64,000 nucleotides of DNA from Alphaproteobacteria bacterium (GTDB lineage Bacteria > Pseudomonadota > Alphaproteobacteria > UBA8366 > GCA-2717185): NCBI GenBank assembly GCA_012103325.1, contig WLWY01000001.1, forward strand, positions 1,217,653 through 1,281,652, read 5' to 3'. Below are positions 25,565 through 33,972 of this stretch, in pieces; the first letter of the stretch is position 1; each line of letters starts with the position of its first letter. Under the pieces are notes generated by a model, which was given only the letters and a program-made list of their open reading frames with translations, did no database searches and had not been told where the DNA came from. A program made the position numbers and the translations under genes.

Positions 25565-28500
25565 ATGCATCTGCTCGCGACACAGCCGGGGTTGATCGAT
25601 GACGGCGCGCAAGCCGTCGACCTTGGCCAGTCGCCGGGCGACATCGTCGTCCTCAGCGCCGCCGACAGTGAAATCGCCGGGATCGCCGCGGCGCACAGCC
25701 GAAGCAGCGCCCCGCCCACACTCCGGCTCGCGAACCTGATGCAGCTCAACCACAACATGTCCGTCGACCTGTACGCCGACGACGTGATCGCACAGGCCAA
25801 GCTGGTTATCGTGCGCGTGCTCGGCGGCCACAGTTATTGGCCCTATGGGATCGAACAGATCACGGAACTCTGCCGCCGATCCGGCATCGCGCTCGCCTGG
25901 CTGCCGGGGGACGACCAGCCGGACGCGGAGCTGACCGCCCTGTCTACCCTGCCTGGGGAAGCGACCCATCGGCTCTGGCAGTACTGCGTGCATGGCGGAC
26001 CCGCGAATTACGATGCGCTGCTCGCCTATGCGGCAACACTGTGTGGTCAGGATATCCCCTGGCGCGAACCTGCCCCGTTGCTCCGCGCCGGACTGTACTG
26101 GCCAGGGCTGGAGGTCACGTCGATCGCCGATTTGCCATGGGAAAAAGGACAACCGTCCGCCGCCGTGGTGTTCTATCGCGCGTTGGTACAGGCCGCTAAT
26201 ACGACCGTCATCGATGCGCTGATCGAGAGCCTTGCGCGTCATGGGCTGAATCCGCTGCCGCTCTACGCGTCGAGCCTGAAAGACCCTGTCGCGGCCGCCA
26301 TCGTGCAGCGGTTGATCGACGAGGCGGAGCCATCGGTCATCCTGAACGGCACCGGCTTCGCCCTGTCCAACCCGGGCGAGGCGCGCGGCGAGACGCCGTT
26401 CGATGCTGCCGATTGCCCGATCCTGCAAACCGTCTTTTCCGGCGGCGACGTGGAGAGCTGGCGCGAGGGCACGCGCGGTCTGTCGGCGCGCGATATCGCC
26501 ATGAACGTGGCGCTGCCGGAAGTCGATGGCCGCATTCTGTCCCGTGCCGTTTCCTTCAAGGATCGGGCCCGGCGGGACGAGGCGGTAGAGGCCGATATCG
26601 TCGCCTACCAACCAGTGCCCGACCGGATCGACTTCGTTGCCGCCCTCGCCGCCAATTGGGCGCGTCTGCGCAGCACCACACCGCAGGACCGCCGGGTCGC
26701 GCTAGTGCTGGCGAACTATCCGAACCGGGACGGCCGCATGGGCAACGGGGTTGGGCTCGACACGCCCGCCGGTGCTGTAAACGTGTTGCGCGCATTGGAG
26801 AAAGCGGGATACCGCGCTACCGATATGCCGGATGACGGCGCCAGCCTGATCGCGCGGCTTGCCGCCGGCCCAACCAATGCCGGCTGGCGCGGCCGCCAGA
26901 TCGAGGAAACGCTGTCCTTCATCGATTACAATCTGTTCTTCGCCGCCTTACCGGAAGCGGTGGGTAGTCAGGTGCTCGACCGTTGGGGGCCACCGGAAAC
27001 GGACCCGTTCTTCCGCCCCGCCGATCTGGATTGCGGATCCTTCGCCATCCCCGCCTTTCGCTTCGGCAACGTCGCGGTCGCGCTGCAGCCGGCGCGCGGT
27101 TACAACATCGATCCCGTCGCGAGCTACCACGATCCAGCGCTGGTGCCGCCGCACAACTACTTCGCCTTTCACGCCTGGCTGCGCGAAGCCTTCGGTGCCC
27201 ATGCCGTCGTGCATATGGGCAAGCATGGCAATCTCGAATGGCTGCCGGGCAAGGCGCTGGCTCTGTCGTCGGCATGTTTTCCGGAAGCGGCGTTGGGCCC
27301 GATGCCCAATCTCTACCCCTTCATCGTCAACGACCCCGGCGAGGGCACGCAGGCGAAGCGGCGAACGCAGGCTGTCATCATCGACCATCTGACGCCGCCC
27401 CTAACCCGTGCGGAGAGCTATGGTCCGCTGAAGGATCTGGAAGCGCTGGTCGACGAGTATTTCGAAGCGGCGGGGATCGACCCGCACCGCCTCAAGGTCC
27501 TCGGCACGCAAATCCTCGAGCTCGCCCGGGACATCGGTCTCGACAAGGATTGCGGCATTTCACCGGATGCGGACGAGACGGATGCACTCGGCCTGCTCGA
27601 CAATTTCCTCTGCGAGCTGAAGGAAATGCAGATCCGCGACGGGCTGCACATCTTCGGCGAATCCCCCGATGGCGCGCGACGCACCGACCTGCTCGTCGCG
27701 CTTGCCCGCGTCCCGCGGCGCGCGGGTGAGGGCGGGGATGCATCCTTGATTCGCGCGTTGGCGAAGGATCTGGGGTTGGAATTCGATCCGCTGAATTGTG
27801 TGTTGGGGGAAGCGTGGACGGGGGTGAAACCGGAGGCGCTGAATTGTCCCCTCACCCCTGATGAGACCTCCGCGAAATGGAGTGAGACCAGCGGTTCCAC
27901 CCCCACCTTAATCCTCCCCCCTCAAAGGGGAGGAGACAATTCCGTTGACCATCCTTCCATATCCCTTCCCCCTCGAGGGGGGAAGGTTAGGAAGGGGGTG
28001 GAATCGATGTCAGTGGCAGTATCCCAAAAGGATATCCCCACGGGAGACGGCTGGGGTGAGGGGATGAATGCGCCATGGCGGACCAATGGCGACACAGTAG
28101 AAAAACTGGAACTGCTAGCGCAGACACTCGTCGCCAATCAACAAGATCCCAACCCAAACTGGACCGCCACCCACGCCGTCCTCGCCGAAATCGATGAACG
28201 TATGGCCCCCGCCCTAGACGCCAGCGGCGCAGCGGAAATCGATGGCATTCTACGGGGACTCGATGGCCGGTTCGTCGCACCGGGTCCCTCCGGTGCACCG
28301 ACGCGCGGCCGGCCCGATGTCTTACCGACGGGACGTAATTTCTACTCGATCGACACCCGCACCGCACCGACACCGGCAGCCTGGCTGCTGGGATGGAAAT
28401 CGGCGCAGATGCTGGTCGAACGATACGCCCAGGATCACGGCGGCTGGCCGAAACGGCTGGCCTTGTCGGCCTGGGGCACGTCGAACATGCGCACCGGCGG

Positions 28501-29533
28501 CGACGATATTTCCCAGGCCCTGGCGCTGATCGGCGCGAGACCAACCTGGGACTCCGCGTCGCGTCGCGTGACCGGGTTCGAGGTCCTGCCGCTCGACATC
28601 CTCGATCGGCCGAGAGTGGACGTGACCCTGCGCATCTCCGGATTCTTCCGCGATGCCTTTCCCGCCTTGATCGACCTGTTCGATTCCGCCGTGCGTGCGG
28701 TTGCGGCCTTGGACGAAGACGCGCGCGACAATCCGCTTGCCGAGCGTGTCCGCCAAGACACAAACAAGCTAACGGGCACGGGTCTCGACAAATCCACGGC
28801 CGCACGACGCGCCGGGGCGCGGGTCTTCGGATCGAAACCGGGCGCGTACGGCGCCGGACTGCAGGCGTTGATCGACGAAAAGGGTTGGGAAACGTCCGAT
28901 GACCTCTCGCGCGCGTACTTGGCGTGGGGCGGGTACGCTTACTGTGCCGGGGCGGAAGGTGAAGCGGCGCACGGCCTGTTCGAAACGCGGTTGCGCGATG
29001 TCGAGGCCGTCGTCCATAACCAGGACAACCGGGAACACGATCTGCTCGATTCCGACGACTACTATCAGTTCGAAGGCGGCATGGCGGCGACGGTCCACAC
29101 TCTTTCGGGCAAACGCCCCGCTATTTATCACAACGACCATTCGCGGCCGGAGACGCCGAAAATCCGCCGCCTGGAAGAAGAGATCGCCCGCACCGTGCGC
29201 GCCCGCGTGGTCAACCCGAAATGGATCGCCGGCGTTATGCGGCATGGCTACAAGGGCGCGTTCGAGATGGCTGCGACCGTCGATTACATGTTCGCTTTCG
29301 CCGCGACAACGGGTGCCGTGGCAGACCATCATTTCGACGCCGTCTTCAACGCCTATCTGGACGACAGCCATATTTGTGACTTTATTGCCGAGCATAATCC
29401 GGCGGCACTGCAGGAGATCGCCGCGCGGTTGATGGAAGCGCAGGATCGTGGCTTGTGGCAACCACGCTCGAACATCAGTTATGAAAAGCTGGAGGCGCTA
29501 CGCGACGGTAACCGAGTGGGAGATGTTCGATGA
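25565..29533 (+). CDS. cobN: Cobaltochelatase subunit CobN with inserted palindromic segment, 1322 aa
   Basis: Large subunit of the ATP-dependent cobaltochelatase that inserts cobalt into hydrogenobyrinic acid a,c-diamide. Typical stretches are IDDGAQAVDLGQSPGDIVVL at the start, GKHGNLEWLPGKAL, NLYPFIVNDPGEGTQAKRR, PWRTNGDTVEKLELL, and near the C-terminus MRHGYKGAFEMAATVDYMF. Known CobN proteins have about 1275 residues; the surplus of about 50 is explained by residues 761-834, a low-complexity segment encoded by an inserted palindromic repeat. Both flanks remain in frame with conserved CobN sequence, so the protein is probably functional. No CobS/CobT chelatase genes are in the window. Confidence 0.93.
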   Translation: MHLLATQPGLIDDGAQAVDLGQSPGDIVVLSAADSEIAGIAAAHSRSSAPPTLRLANLMQLNHNMSVDLYADDVIAQAKLVIVRVLGGHSYWPYGIEQITELCRRSGIALAWLPGDDQPDAELTALSTLPGEATHRLWQYCVHGGPANYDALLAYAATLCGQDIPWREPAPLLRAGLYWPGLEVTSIADLPWEKGQPSAAVVFYRALVQAANTTVIDALIESLARHGLNPLPLYASSLKDPVAAAIVQRLIDEAEPSVILNGTGFALSNPGEARGETPFDAADCPILQTVFSGGDVESWREGTRGLSARDIAMNVALPEVDGRILSRAVSFKDRARRDEAVEADIVAYQPVPDRIDFVAALAANWARLRSTTPQDRRVALVLANYPNRDGRMGNGVGLDTPAGAVNVLRALEKAGYRATDMPDDGASLIARLAAGPTNAGWRGRQIEETLSFIDYNLFFAALPEAVGSQVLDRWGPPETDPFFRPADLDCGSFAIPAFRFGNVAVALQPARGYNIDPVASYHDPALVPPHNYFAFHAWLREAFGAHAVVHMGKHGNLEWLPGKALALSSACFPEAALGPMPNLYPFIVNDPGEGTQAKRRTQAVIIDHLTPPLTRAESYGPLKDLEALVDEYFEAAGIDPHRLKVLGTQILELARDIGLDKDCGISPDADETDALGLLDNFLCELKEMQIRDGLHIFGESPDGARRTDLLVALARVPRRAGEGGDASLIRALAKDLGLEFDPLNCVLGEAWTGVKPEALNCPLTPDETSAKWSETSGSTPTLILPPQRGGDNSVDHPSISLPPRGGKVRKGVESMSVAVSQKDIPTGDGWGEGMNAPWRTNGDTVEKLELLAQTLVANQQDPNPNWTATHAVLAEIDERMAPALDASGAAEIDGILRGLDGRFVAPGPSGAPTRGRPDVLPTGRNFYSIDTRTAPTPAAWLLGWKSAQMLVERYAQDHGGWPKRLALSAWGTSNMRTGGDDISQALALIGARPTWDSASRRVTGFEVLPLDILDRPRVDVTLRISGFFRDAFPALIDLFDSAVRAVAALDEDARDNPLAERVRQDTNKLTGTGLDKSTAARRAGARVFGSKPGAYGAGLQALIDEKGWETSDDLSRAYLAWGGYAYCAGAEGEAAHGLFETRLRDVEAVVHNQDNREHDLLDSDDYYQFEGGMAATVHTLSGKRPAIYHNDHSRPETPKIRRLEEEIARTVRARVVNPKWIAGVMRHGYKGAFEMAATVDYMFAFAATTGAVADHHFDAVFNAYLDDSHICDFIAEHNPAALQEIAARLMEAQDRGLWQPRSNISYEKLEALRDGNRVGDVR
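27847..28064. repeat. Composite palindromic repeat inserted in frame in cobN
   Basis: Bounded by perfect 12-bp inverted arms TCCCCTCACCCC (27847-27858) and GGGGTGAGGGGA (28053-28064). Inside are two further hairpins: CTCCCCCCTCAAAGGGGAG near 27914 and a near-palindrome CTTCCCCCTCGAGG.. around 27965. A second pair, TTCCACCCCC (27895) and GGGGGTGGAA (27994), encloses both. This looks like an intergenic-type C/G-rich repeat that landed in coding sequence without breaking the frame, as Rickettsia palindromic elements do. Confidence 0.8.
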
Positions 29534-30153
29534 AAACCGAAGGGATGACCGAAGAACAGGCCGACGCACGCCATGCGGAGAAGATGGCGAAGAAAAAAGC
29601 GGCACGGGACAAAATGCTGGCGACCAAGACGATCGAGAAAGGCCTGCTGATCGTTCACACCGGCAAGGGCAAAGGCAAATCCACGGCGGCCATGGGGCTG
29701 GCCACTCGCGCCATCGGCAACGGCATGAAGGTCGGCATCATCCAGTTCGTAAAAGGCGTCTGGGAAACCGGAGAGCGTGTCGTGCTGGATAACTTCCCGG
29801 AGCTCTGCACGATCAAGGCGATGGGCGAAGGCTTCACCTGGGACACGCAAGACCGGCAGCGGGACATCACCGCCGCGCAGACCGCCTGGGACTACGCGAA
29901 AGATTTGATGGCCGATCCCAGCTACAAGATGGTTATTCTTGATGAACTAAATATTGTATTGCGTTATGACTATTTGCCACTAGATGATGTATTAGAGACG
30001 CTAAGAAACAAGCCGCAAGGCCTGCATGTCGTGATCACCGGACGCAACGCCAAAGAACCGCTCATCGAGATGGCGGATCTGGTTACGGAAATGGCTCAGG
30101 TAAAACATCCTTTCCGAAGCGGCGTAAAGGCACAGGTCGGCATCGAGTTCTAA
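29530..30153 (+). CDS. cobO: Cob(I)yrinic acid a,c-diamide adenosyltransferase, 207 aa
   Basis: CobO (BtuR) transfers the 5'-deoxyadenosyl group of ATP to Co(I) corrinoids. A P-loop GKGKGKSTAAMG (about residues 45-57) and the signatures GEGFTWDTQD and VILDELNIVLRYDYLP are present. The start overlaps the cobN stop by ATGA. The stretch 29930-30010 is only about one-third G+C and uses rare codons (CTA, TTA, GTA, AGA), unlike the rest of the gene, while the protein sequence remains canonical. Confidence 0.95.
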   Translation: MKTEGMTEEQADARHAEKMAKKKAARDKMLATKTIEKGLLIVHTGKGKGKSTAAMGLATRAIGNGMKVGIIQFVKGVWETGERVVLDNFPELCTIKAMGEGFTWDTQDRQRDITAAQTAWDYAKDLMADPSYKMVILDELNIVLRYDYLPLDDVLETLRNKPQGLHVVITGRNAKEPLIEMADLVTEMAQVKHPFRSGVKAQVGIEF

Positions 30154-30174
30154 TGTTTGATTTGGGGTAACGTC

Positions 30175-30864
30175 ATGAAGAAGATCGCAACGCTCATTCT
30201 CGCCATCGTGTCGGTAATGCTGTTCGCATGGGGCACACCCGCGCGCGCCTACACCGAACAGCAGGAACTTGTCGACAAGGCCATGATCTCCGTCGAAAAG
30301 ATAACGGCGCGGGAAGACATCAAAAATTACGTCAAAAAATACCTGAAGAACGCAAAGGGTGTGCTGGTAATCCCTGCCCTGCTGAAGGCCGGCTTCTTCG
30401 TCGGCGGCGAGGGCGGCACAGGTGTTCTTCTCGCCAAAGGGCAGGGCGGCCAATGGAGCTACCCCGCCTTCTACACAATGGGCGCCGCCAGCATCGGCGT
30501 TCAGTTCGGCGGCCAGGTATCGGAAACGATGCTGATCATCATGACGTCCAAGGGCTTGAATTCCATCATCGACAATAAGGTGACCTTGGGCGGCGAGCTG
30601 AATGTGGCGGTCGGCCCGTTTGGCGTCGGCGTAAAAGGCGAGACGACAACCAACCTGGGTCCCGACATCATTACCTATTCCGTCGGCAAGGGCGCCTTTC
30701 TCGGCGGTGGTCTGGAAGGTGCGGTTATCGAGAAACGGGACAAGTTGAACCGGGATTATTACAAGGACACGGCCGTAACGCCGCAAGGCATCGTTCTTGA
30801 AGGCCGCTATCGCAATCCCAAGGCCGACCGGCTGCGCGACGCCCTCGCTGACGTTAAATACTAG
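30175..30864 (+). CDS. SYLF-domain (Ysc84-type) lipid-binding protein, 229 aa
   Basis: Exported protein with a Sec signal peptide (MKKIATLILAIVSVMLFAWG, cleavage near ARA) and a SYLF/Ysc84 domain (about 45-229). The domain is marked by AKGVLVIPALLKAGFFVGGEGGTGVL, FYTMGAASIGVQFGGQVSE and GAFLGGGLEGAVIEKR. Homologous domains bind phosphoinositides in eukaryotes; the bacterial role is unclear. It sits between cobO and cobQ, where a non-cobalamin gene is unexpected, and is followed at once by a 263-bp repeat element. The ATG at 30175 starts the signal peptide. Confidence 0.85.
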   Translation: MKKIATLILAIVSVMLFAWGTPARAYTEQQELVDKAMISVEKITAREDIKNYVKKYLKNAKGVLVIPALLKAGFFVGGEGGTGVLLAKGQGGQWSYPAFYTMGAASIGVQFGGQVSETMLIIMTSKGLNSIIDNKVTLGGELNVAVGPFGVGVKGETTTNLGPDIITYSVGKGAFLGGGLEGAVIEKRDKLNRDYYKDTAVTPQGIVLEGRYRNPKADRLRDALADVKY

Positions 30865-30869
30865 ATATA

Positions 30870-31132
30870 ATACCAAGGAGCGATGATAGTAACCCATAGA
30901 GACAGCTTGGCGCGGTTTTCGGCAAGGAGCGTGCGGCGCGGCGATGCGGGGCATCGCAAGCCGTGCGCGACACCGTCCGAAAGCCGCGCCAAGCTGCCGT
31001 TCCGGTCGCGCATGCGGCCCGTCGGAGGGCGTCGGAACGGCTTGACGATGCCCCGCATCGACTGCGCCGCCCCTCCTACCCGACGGACCGCATGCGCGAT
31101 CTCTATGAGTTACTATCAGCGCTCCTTGGTAT
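30870..31132. repeat. 263-bp inverted-repeat element, copy 2
   Basis: Same family and orientation as the element at 9249-9510, with terminal repeats of about 33 bp. Relative to copy 1, positions 11 (T to G) and 27 (C to A) have changed in both arms so that pairing is kept; positions 14 and 25 differ in one arm only. It fills the space between the SYLF gene and cobQ, ending 13 bp before the cobQ ATG, so it forms the cobQ leader. Confidence 0.88.
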
Positions 31133-31145
31133 AAGTCCGCGACCC

Positions 31146-32627
31146 ATGTCCGCCGCCCTGATGCTGCAGGGCACCGGCTCCGATGTCGGCAAGTCGCTGC
31201 TCGTGGCCGGTCTGGCGCGCGCCCTTACGCGGCGCGGGCTGACCGTTCGGCCCTTCAAGCCGCAAAACATGTCAAACAACGCGGCGGTCACGCCCGACGG
31301 CGGCGAAATTGGCCGCGCCCAGGCACTGCAAGCGCGTGCCTGCGGCGTCGCGCCCTCGGTGCATATGAACCCGGTTCTGCTAAAGCCGCAGGGCGAAATC
31401 GGTGCGCAAATCGTGCTGCAGGGGAAAGTGCACGGGAATGCGGCGGCGCGCGATTATCACAAGCTCAAACCTGAATTGATCGCATCCGTTCTGGACAGCT
31501 ATCGCCGCCTCTCCGCCGAAGCCGACCTGGTTCTCGTCGAAGGTGCCGGCAGCCCGGCGGAGGTTAATCTGCGCGCCGGCGATATCGCCAATATGGGATT
31601 CGCGGAAGCGGCCGACGTGCCGGTCGTGCTGGTCGCCGATATCGACCGCGGCGGCGTACTCGCCAGCCTTGTCGGTACGCATGCCTTGCTGGAGCCAAGC
31701 GAGCAGGCACGGCTGCACGGCTATATCGTCAATAAATTCCGCGGCGACCAAAGCCTGTTCGACCCGGCCATCGAAATTATTGGGAAACGCACCAGCCTCG
31801 ATTGCCACGGTGTCGTACCCTGGTTCGAAGGCGCCCGGCACTTACCGGCCGAAGATGCCATGGCACTTGAAACGTTACCCGAAGACACGCAACCGGGCGC
31901 GATCCGTATCGCAGTCCCTCGGCTTGGCCGGATCGCGAACTTCGACGACCTCGACCCGCTGGCCGCCGAGCCCGATGTCGCGGTCATCCTGGTGCAGCCT
32001 GGCGAGCCGATTCCCTTGGATGCGGATGTCATTCTGCTGCCGGGCTCGAAGGCAACGCGCGCTGACCTGACAGCGCTCTGCGCCGAAGGCTGGGATATCG
32101 ACGTCAAGGCCCACGTTCGGCGCGGCGGCATCGTTATGGGGCTTTGCGCCGGCTATCAGATGCTCGGTCAACAAGTATCTGATCCCGATGCCATCGAAGG
32201 ACCCGCGGGCGAGACCTCAGGTCTTGGTCTCCTCGACGTAAACACGGTGCTCGCCGGAGACAAGACGCTCAGCGATGCGAGTGGGACGGACATCGCGACG
32301 GGCGCTGCGGTCCATGGCTACGAGATGCATATCGGCTGTACCGAAGGGCCGGATACGGCGCGGCCCATGCTCGATCTCAGCGGACAAAAGGACGGCGCAA
32401 CGACGCCGGACGGCCGTGTCATGGGATGCTACCTGCACGGGCTGTTCGCCTCGGATGCTTATCGGGCTGCCTTCCTCGACCGTATCCGCAGCGGGCGCAC
32501 CGCCGGCGCAGCTTACGAGGCGCGCGTCGAGGCGACGCTGGACGACCTCGCCGATCACTTGGAACAACACGTCGCCATCAATCGATTATTGGCCATCGCC
32601 GGGATCACGAGCGAGTCATCAAGGTAG
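31146..32627 (+). CDS. cobQ: Cobyric acid synthase, 493 aa
   Basis: CobQ amidates four carboxylates of adenosylcobyrinic acid a,c-diamide using glutamine. The N-terminal half is a dethiobiotin-synthetase-like ATPase ([42 protein letters not shown]). The C-terminal half is a class I glutamine amidotransferase with the nucleophile Cys in [11 protein letters not shown] and His in YLHGLF. The frame stays open upstream into the repeat element, but family N-termini begin at MSAALMLQG, so the ATG at 31146 is used. No ribosome-binding site is visible because the repeat lies directly upstream. The 3' end overlaps the convergent exonuclease gene by 23 bp. Confidence 0.93.
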   Translation: MSAALMLQGTGSDVGKSLLVAGLARALTRRGLTVRPFKPQNMSNNAAVTPDGGEIGRAQALQARACGVAPSVHMNPVLLKPQGEIGAQIVLQGKVHGNAAARDYHKLKPELIASVLDSYRRLSAEADLVLVEGAGSPAEVNLRAGDIANMGFAEAADVPVVLVADIDRGGVLASLVGTHALLEPSEQARLHGYIVNKFRGDQSLFDPAIEIIGKRTSLDCHGVVPWFEGARHLPAEDAMALETLPEDTQPGAIRIAVPRLGRIANFDDLDPLAAEPDVAVILVQPGEPIPLDADVILLPGSKATRADLTALCAEGWDIDVKAHVRRGGIVMGLCAGYQMLGQQVSDPDAIEGPAGETSGLGLLDVNTVLAGDKTLSDASGTDIATGAAVHGYEMHIGCTEGPDTARPMLDLSGQKDGATTPDGRVMGCYLHGLFASDAYRAAFLDRIRSGRTAGAAYEARVEATLDDLADHLEQHVAINRLLAIAGITSESSR

Positions 32628-33180
32628 CTAACAGTTTTGCATATCCACGTGCATCATCGATGGCACAGTGACTGTGGGGCTGATATCCCATCCATTCGGG
32701 TGGGTAATGTTCTGGATCACATTTAGAAAGCGGCCATCCAAGTTTTCCTGACGCATACGAGCGAAGACACATGCCGCCTTCATAAAATAGCCTTTCGCCT
32801 ACCCAGGGTCCTTTCAGAAGGCGAATTCCAGCAAATTTTCTCAAATAGAAATCTAACCAAGGACCATCTAAAGAAATTGGGTGCGCGACAAAAACAGGAT
32901 AACCCGGCAACATCCGGACCCAATTCACAAACAATGTTATGACGTCGCTCGCTGGCTTAGGGTTCAACGTAGCAGCGGCGAGGACTTCCGGCTGACTTCT
33001 AAACCATGCCATTGTAATGGCGTCCGAAGTCGCCCCATCAAGCCGATCGAGAACTGCCTCAAATTCATCCACTTCCTGAGCTTGTTCATCGACCGCGACA
33101 GATGCAAAAGAGAGCATCGAATTTTCACCGGGCGTTGGTCCATCCACTTCGACATCCGTGACAACATAAATAGGATTCAT
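32605..33180 (-). CDS. DEDD-type 3'-5' exonuclease domain protein, 191 aa
   Basis: RNase T/DnaQ-like fold. ExoI is seen as [26 protein letters not shown] (Asp-x-Glu). A further acidic region is [16 protein letters not shown] (Asp), and ExoIII is [15 protein letters not shown] (His-x4-Asp), so all four acidic metal ligands and the His can be placed. Substrate and role are unknown. G+C is lower than in the cob genes around it, and its strand is opposite, hinting at later acquisition. It converges on cobQ with a 23-bp overlap. Confidence 0.72.
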   Translation of the reverse strand: MNPIYVVTDVEVDGPTPGENSMLSFASVAVDEQAQEVDEFEAVLDRLDGATSDAITMAWFRSQPEVLAAATLNPKPASDVITLFVNWVRMLPGYPVFVAHPISLDGPWLDFYLRKFAGIRLLKGPWVGERLFYEGGMCLRSYASGKLGWPLSKCDPEHYPPEWMGYQPHSHCAIDDARGYAKLLATLMTRS

Positions 33181-33326
33181 CGCGAGCTACCTCGTTCGGG
33201 ATCAAATAACGGTCGGACTGATTTGGTAAAATTGATGTTCAAATTTAGACGGTTTCAACTTGTCTACACCGTTGGTATCACTACCCCAAGATAGTTGCCT
33301 GTTAGGTAACCAAGGAGAAGGCGATC

Positions 33327-33971
33327 ATGGCACGGCATGCAGACTGGTATTTCGATTACGTCTCCCCTTACGCCTATCTGCAGCTCGAGGCTTTCCACCG
33401 TTTGCCGACGGATCTTGAGGTGCGGTTGAAGCCGGTGCTGTTCGCCGGGCTGCTCGGCTATTGGGACAATATGGGCCCGGCGGAGATTCCCGCGAAGCGG
33501 CGACAGACCTACCGCTACAGCCATTGGCTCGCGCATAAGCGGGGCATTCCGTTCAAGGCGCCGCCGCGTCATCCCTTCAATCCGCTTGCCGTTCTCCGGC
33601 TGAGCATCGCACTCGACTCGGATATGGAGGCGATCCGCACCATATTCCGCCACATCTGGGGGACCGGACAGGATGGCCAGGATCCGGAAAGTCTGCGGGC
33701 GCTCGCGGAATCCCTTGGCGTCAACGATCTAGAAGCGCGCATCGGCGATCCGGCGGTAAAGGCGCAACTCCGCCAGAACACCGATGAAGCCACCGCGCGC
33801 GGCGTCTTCGGCATCCCGACTTTCGCGATCGACGACGAGCTGTTCTGGGGCGACGACCTGACGGACATGATGCTCGACTATCTGGAAAATCCGGACCTGT
33901 TCAAGGAAGGCGAACTCGCCCGGCTCGCAGAGCTGCCGGTCGCCGCCGAGCGCAAGGAAAGCCGGCTGTAG
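33327..33971 (+). CDS. 2-hydroxychromene-2-carboxylate isomerase family protein (DsbA-like fold), 214 aa
   Basis: GSH-dependent isomerase family related to DsbA and kappa-class GST. Features are WYFDYVSPYAYLQLEAF with the catalytic Ser in place of Cys, a helical insertion (about 65-150), and GVFGIPTFAIDDELFWGDD with the cis-Pro. In naphthalene degradation the enzyme isomerises 2-hydroxychromene-2-carboxylate; many chromosomal homologues have unknown substrates. A strong AAGGAG site precedes the ATG. It is followed by the M24 peptidase gene after 1 bp, which implies one operon. Confidence 0.87.
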   Translation: MARHADWYFDYVSPYAYLQLEAFHRLPTDLEVRLKPVLFAGLLGYWDNMGPAEIPAKRRQTYRYSHWLAHKRGIPFKAPPRHPFNPLAVLRLSIALDSDMEAIRTIFRHIWGTGQDGQDPESLRALAESLGVNDLEARIGDPAVKAQLRQNTDEATARGVFGIPTFAIDDELFWGDDLTDMMLDYLENPDLFKEGELARLAELPVAAERKESRL

Positions 33972-33972
33972 C

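Noticed and set aside
25553-29461. Several long minus-strand frames opposite cobN
   Set aside because: All are shadows of the cobN coding frame, with no motifs or ribosome-binding sites.
30963-31145. Upstream extension of cobQ into the repeat element
   Set aside because: Reading is open but encodes repeat-derived sequence. CobQ proteins start at [12 protein letters not shown] or a few residues earlier.
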